The notes under the pieces are model-generated. The model was not told the DNA's origin. It saw only the letters and a list, made by a program, of their open reading frames with translations, and did no database searches. Below, one piece after another: positions 61,107 through 64,000 of a stretch of 64,000 nucleotides of DNA. The DNA comes from Phocoena phocoena (lineage: Eukaryota; Chordata; Mammalia; Artiodactyla; Phocoenidae): positions 6,383,851 through 6,447,850 of the forward strand of contig NC_089221.1 in NCBI RefSeq assembly GCF_963924675.1, read 5' to 3'. The translations under genes and the position numbers were made by a program. The first letter of the stretch is position 1. Every line of letters starts with the position of its first letter.

Positions 61107-61191
61107 AACGTCCATTCTCGGGATTTCCTTTGGAGCTGCATTTCTCTCGCTTGCCTTTATCCTTTTCGTCTGCTTTGCTGGACAGCTTTTG
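61107..61191 (+). CDS. ADCY2: ADCY2 internal exon: membrane span 8
   Basis: The exon is 85 nt: one base completing lysine, then 28 codons, TSILGISFGAAFLSLAFILF followed by VCFAGQLL, ending before 'gtaggt'. The hydrophobic run from about residue 6 onwards is membrane span 8. It ends at a codon boundary, so the next exon, right of the window, should start in phase 0. Confidence 0.97.
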
Positions 61192-61779
61192 GTAGGTACT
61201 TCAAATATGGAACTTCTTTGAAAAGTGTGCTCATTGAATGAAAACTGATTTCTTCCTCAAGACAGGGAGCTTGTTGATTTACTGTTTCAGGAGATATACA
61301 TCCAAGTAGAGAAATATGGACTCTTCATGTCAACAGCCCAGAGTATAAACTGAGGCAGCCCATGCACAGCCAAGACACTAATCTGAAGGTTACTTGAAAT
61401 GTTGGATATCATGCTATAAAATTGTATTTATGTTTATTTGTTTCTGTCAACATTTTTTTATCTCCTCTAAGTTTTCAGAGTATTTATAGCAGCAAATACT
61501 AGTGTAATAGGAGGCTTTTAATGGCCGGGAGAATTAAAATGTAAACCAAACGTGTCTTTAATGTCAACTTTTAAGGTATAAAGTTTTGGAAAATATGAAA
61601 ATAGCAAATGTAAAAATATCTCTTAGTGTTTTAATTTAAAACTAGTCATTGTCAGCACTTATGGTTTAAATGCTAGCTCAGGATATAAGAATTAAATCTC
61701 ACTGTATTCTTGAGTCTAAAGCAAGTGTTGCTGGGTGGCCCTAGCTCCATGAGAGCACCCTAAGAAAGCCAACAATGAG

Positions 61780-61965
61780 GGCTTCCCTGGTGGTGCAGTG
61801 GTTGAGAGTCCGCCTGCCAATGCAGGGGACACGGGTTCATGCCCCGGTCCGGGAGGATCCCACATGCCGCGGAGCAGCTGGGCCCGTGAGCCATGGCCAC
61901 TGAGCCTGCACGTCCTGAGCCTGTGCTCCACAATGGGAGAGGCCACAACAGTGAGAGGCCCGCGT

Positions 61966-61993
<28 letters not shown>
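61780..61993 (+). mobile_element. Young CHR-type SINE
   Basis: Full 210-bp class element with an A tail of about 20 nt. AAAGCCAACAATGAG at 61765-61779 is repeated exactly at 61994-62008. Confidence 0.96.
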
Positions 61994-61996
<3 letters not shown>

Positions 61997-63389
61997 GCCA
62001 ACAATGAGTGCCAAAAGACAGTCAAGGTTTCATTTTGTTCATCCGAGGTGAGTTGAAAAAGGAGAGGCCACTATGAACCAGACTCCAAGCATTGGGTGCA
62101 TTCTAGTTGGATATGTGAAATCACTTGGCCAAAAAGGGTTAAGATTCCAAAGCCTGTCCCTACCTCTGGACAGTAGACACTGCCTCCTCTGCCTTGTACC
62201 TTTGCAAACTTTTGTGGGTTTTGTTTGCTATATCATAGTTTAGATGTTTCCAATTGGATTGGAAACTCTTCCAAAAGTGAAACTGTTGTTTCTGATTTCC
62301 TCGAATGCATACATGGTATCTTGAGTCTCTTAAAAATCCCCTGAAGACCTTGTAGGTTGTAGTGAAGATTGAGTAACTGTTGACCACGGGAATCCTTGTC
62401 AAGTTCTAAGATACAAGGAATTCTTAACATACAAGGGAGCCTGACTTTCTATGTTCAGATTTTCCTTGGGTGGAAAAGCACACAGACTCCACCCTTTCTC
62501 TTCCTGTCTCCCAAAAGACTTCTGCAGCCATTTCTCAGGTTTTCAGAAGAGGAACGGTCATTTGTGGTTCCATTGGAAATCCAAACCCTGTTCTAATTAA
62601 AGCATATTCTACCACTGTGTCTAAGTAGCCATCCTTCTCTTTTTCTGTTCCAAGGAATCCAGTCTTGGGGGTGGCGGGAATATAGTGTATATTTAGGGTT
62701 TCAAACTGACATTTCTTTCCACTATCTAAGTTGCTATAGGAAAGAAACAGAGCCAGAGGAGGGAGAAAGAATCTCCTGAGCAACTTTGCTGCCTTGGTGG
62801 GAATGCTTTGCTCTTATATAATGTCTCCCCTCTCAGCCTTGGTATAATCTGACCTCACTGTTGAACCTTTCGTGGCTTTTGGTCCCTCCTGTACCTGCCA
62901 GTGGTGCCTCAGGGTGTTCAAGGTCCAACGTTCCTGGCTCCTGTTTCCTCCCACTCCCCGAGGGGTTCTCAAGACTCTGACACCCACACACCAGATGCTA
63001 GGAAGTTCTTAACTCTGTGTTGTCTCAAAGAGAAAAGTTCAAGACTGCAAATGAACTAGTGTTTAACCTCCTCCTCACAGGAAGCCTGTACTTTGCCAAA
63101 GTGGTCAGGAAGATGAAACTTGAAGACATCTGGTCTTTCTAAACTTGAATCAATAGGATCTGTGAATGAGTCTGCCCCCAGAGGCCCGCTGTGATGCTTG
63201 GTCCAGATGTAATCCTGGTAAAATTCAAAGAGGAATTCTTCTCATTCCAGTAATAGGTTCTTTTCACTCTTTAAAACATTCTGAAAGGATTTTTTTTTTT
63301 TTTTATCTTTCAACATCAAACATAGTCATGCAGAAGGCTTTAAGTGTGCTTTCTATTCTACTCTCCAAATTCGGTCAAAAACTACATAT

Positions 63390-63530
63390 ATCACCTTTGA
63401 GACTTTGGTTAAGTCTTTTCCAAGCCACAGTTTCCTCACATGGAAATTGGACATCAACTATCCTCACAGCTTCTCGGGATGATTGGAGATATTAAATGGT
63501 AAGGACCTAGCAGGATACCAACAGATTTTC
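63390..63530 (+). mobile_element. MIR SINE fragment
   Basis: 'gagactttggttaagtctttt', broken by small changes, then 'cacagtttcctcacatgg' and 'gagatattaaatggtaagg' give the MIR core in sense orientation. Confidence 0.75.
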
Positions 63531-64000
63531 AACAAACAGCATCTACCATTATTTTCCATCACTGCATATTTTAGAGTGCCTATTCTTAGAGCACTTAAGA
63601 CAAACCCATTTTTAGGCAACAAACAACAGCATTAACTTTTTAAAACTTAATATGAGTTCTCATAGTGTTTTGAACAAAGATCAAAATGATAAATGCTTGC
63701 TTCTGTCTCTTCAAAAAAAAAATTTACAGTTCTTACATGTGACATTTAATCTAATACTTGTGTCACTCTACAAACAGCAAATTTAAATTGAAGAAGAAAA
63801 GAAACCTATGTATATCACAAATATTCCACAGTGGTCATAGAGAAGTATGAGGTTTTATTTTGATTTGCACTTATTTATGGATTAAATACTGAGTTTATGC
63901 AAGAATGCTGAATATCCCAGACTCATCTTCTATTAACTGATGTTCACCTTCTGAAAACTTAAATGCCAAAGGCAGTATCAATGCTAATATCGGTATTAAA

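Larger units (their letters stand above)
5709..61191 (+). other. ADCY2: ADCY2 gene body, internal part (11 exons, 10 complete introns)
   Basis: This is the spliced unit made by the eleven exons listed separately. Exon lengths are 149, 112, 128, 159, 133, 177, 44, 81, 70, 98 and 85 nt. Every join keeps the reading frame, giving 412 codons without a stop. The product is a membrane adenylyl cyclase that converts ATP to cAMP and pyrophosphate at the plasma membrane. The family is known for two six-span membrane bundles and two catalytic domains (C1, C2). This piece covers roughly residues 240-660 of a protein of about 1,090. ADCY2 is preferred over its close relatives ADCY4 and ADCY7 because of the C1b and TM7-TM8 sequences as I recall them. 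Known regulation of this subtype (Gs, G beta-gamma, PKC; calcium/calmodulin-insensitive) is family knowledge and is not visible here. The promoter, first exons, C2 domain and 3' UTR are outside the window. Confidence 0.95.
61192..64000 (+). other. ADCY2: Intron running to the right edge
   Basis: Contains the CHR SINE at 61780 and a MIR at 63390. No further ADCY2 exon was found, so the next exon lies beyond the window. Confidence 0.75.

Noticed and set aside
1..64000. A previously undescribed multi-gene system.
   Set aside because: Outside ADCY2 exons I see only intron and retroelement sequence; no second gene, gene cluster or structured RNA could be supported.

Overview
The window is nuclear DNA from a mammal, almost certainly a cetacean and probably a toothed whale. 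The host clue is a set of tRNA-Glu-derived SINEs of the CHR type (start 'ttccctggtggcgcagtgg', A-rich tail), together with artiodactyl/cetacean-type L1 3' ends ('caataaagatgtt' finish). There are no operons, ribosome binding sites or prokaryotic features.

Only one protein-coding gene is supported. Eleven consecutive internal exons on the + strand (5709-5857, 13212-13323, 17793-17920, 23178-23336, 24142-24274, 25806-25982, 29436-29479, 33187-33267, 42637-42706, 45293-45390, 61107-61191) encode a piece of the membrane adenylyl cyclase ADCY2. All have AG acceptors and GT donors, and their phases join into one open frame of 1,236 nt, or 412 codons. In order they encode the helix after the first membrane bundle, the whole first catalytic domain (C1a) with both metal-binding aspartates, the C1b linker, and membrane spans 7 and 8. 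The first and last exons of the gene, the promoter, the second catalytic domain (C2) and the 3' UTR lie outside the window.

The rest is intron, largely built of retroelements. 1-5.7 kb holds a decayed L1 3' half, a CHR SINE and an old antisense L1-like block. 7.2-9.6 kb holds a microsatellite, a long CHR SINE and a composite L1 insertion inside an older repeat. 11.7-21.2 kb holds several L1 pieces, one with an inverted arrangement. 24.7-32 kb holds MIRs, a small L1 3' end and a CHR SINE. 34-40 kb holds a CHR SINE, a highly uniform 78/82-bp minisatellite, two LTR-type remnants and another L1 3' end. 45.4-61.1 kb is one long intron with ancient L1 sequence on both strands, MIRs and a short SINE. 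61.2-64 kb holds a young CHR SINE and a MIR.

I found no previously undescribed system. The points most worth checking are the minisatellite (34441-35088), the L1 insertion whose blocks are out of order within one target-site duplication (8251-9226), and the fact that all twelve A-tailed retroposons I recognised lie in the same orientation as the gene.
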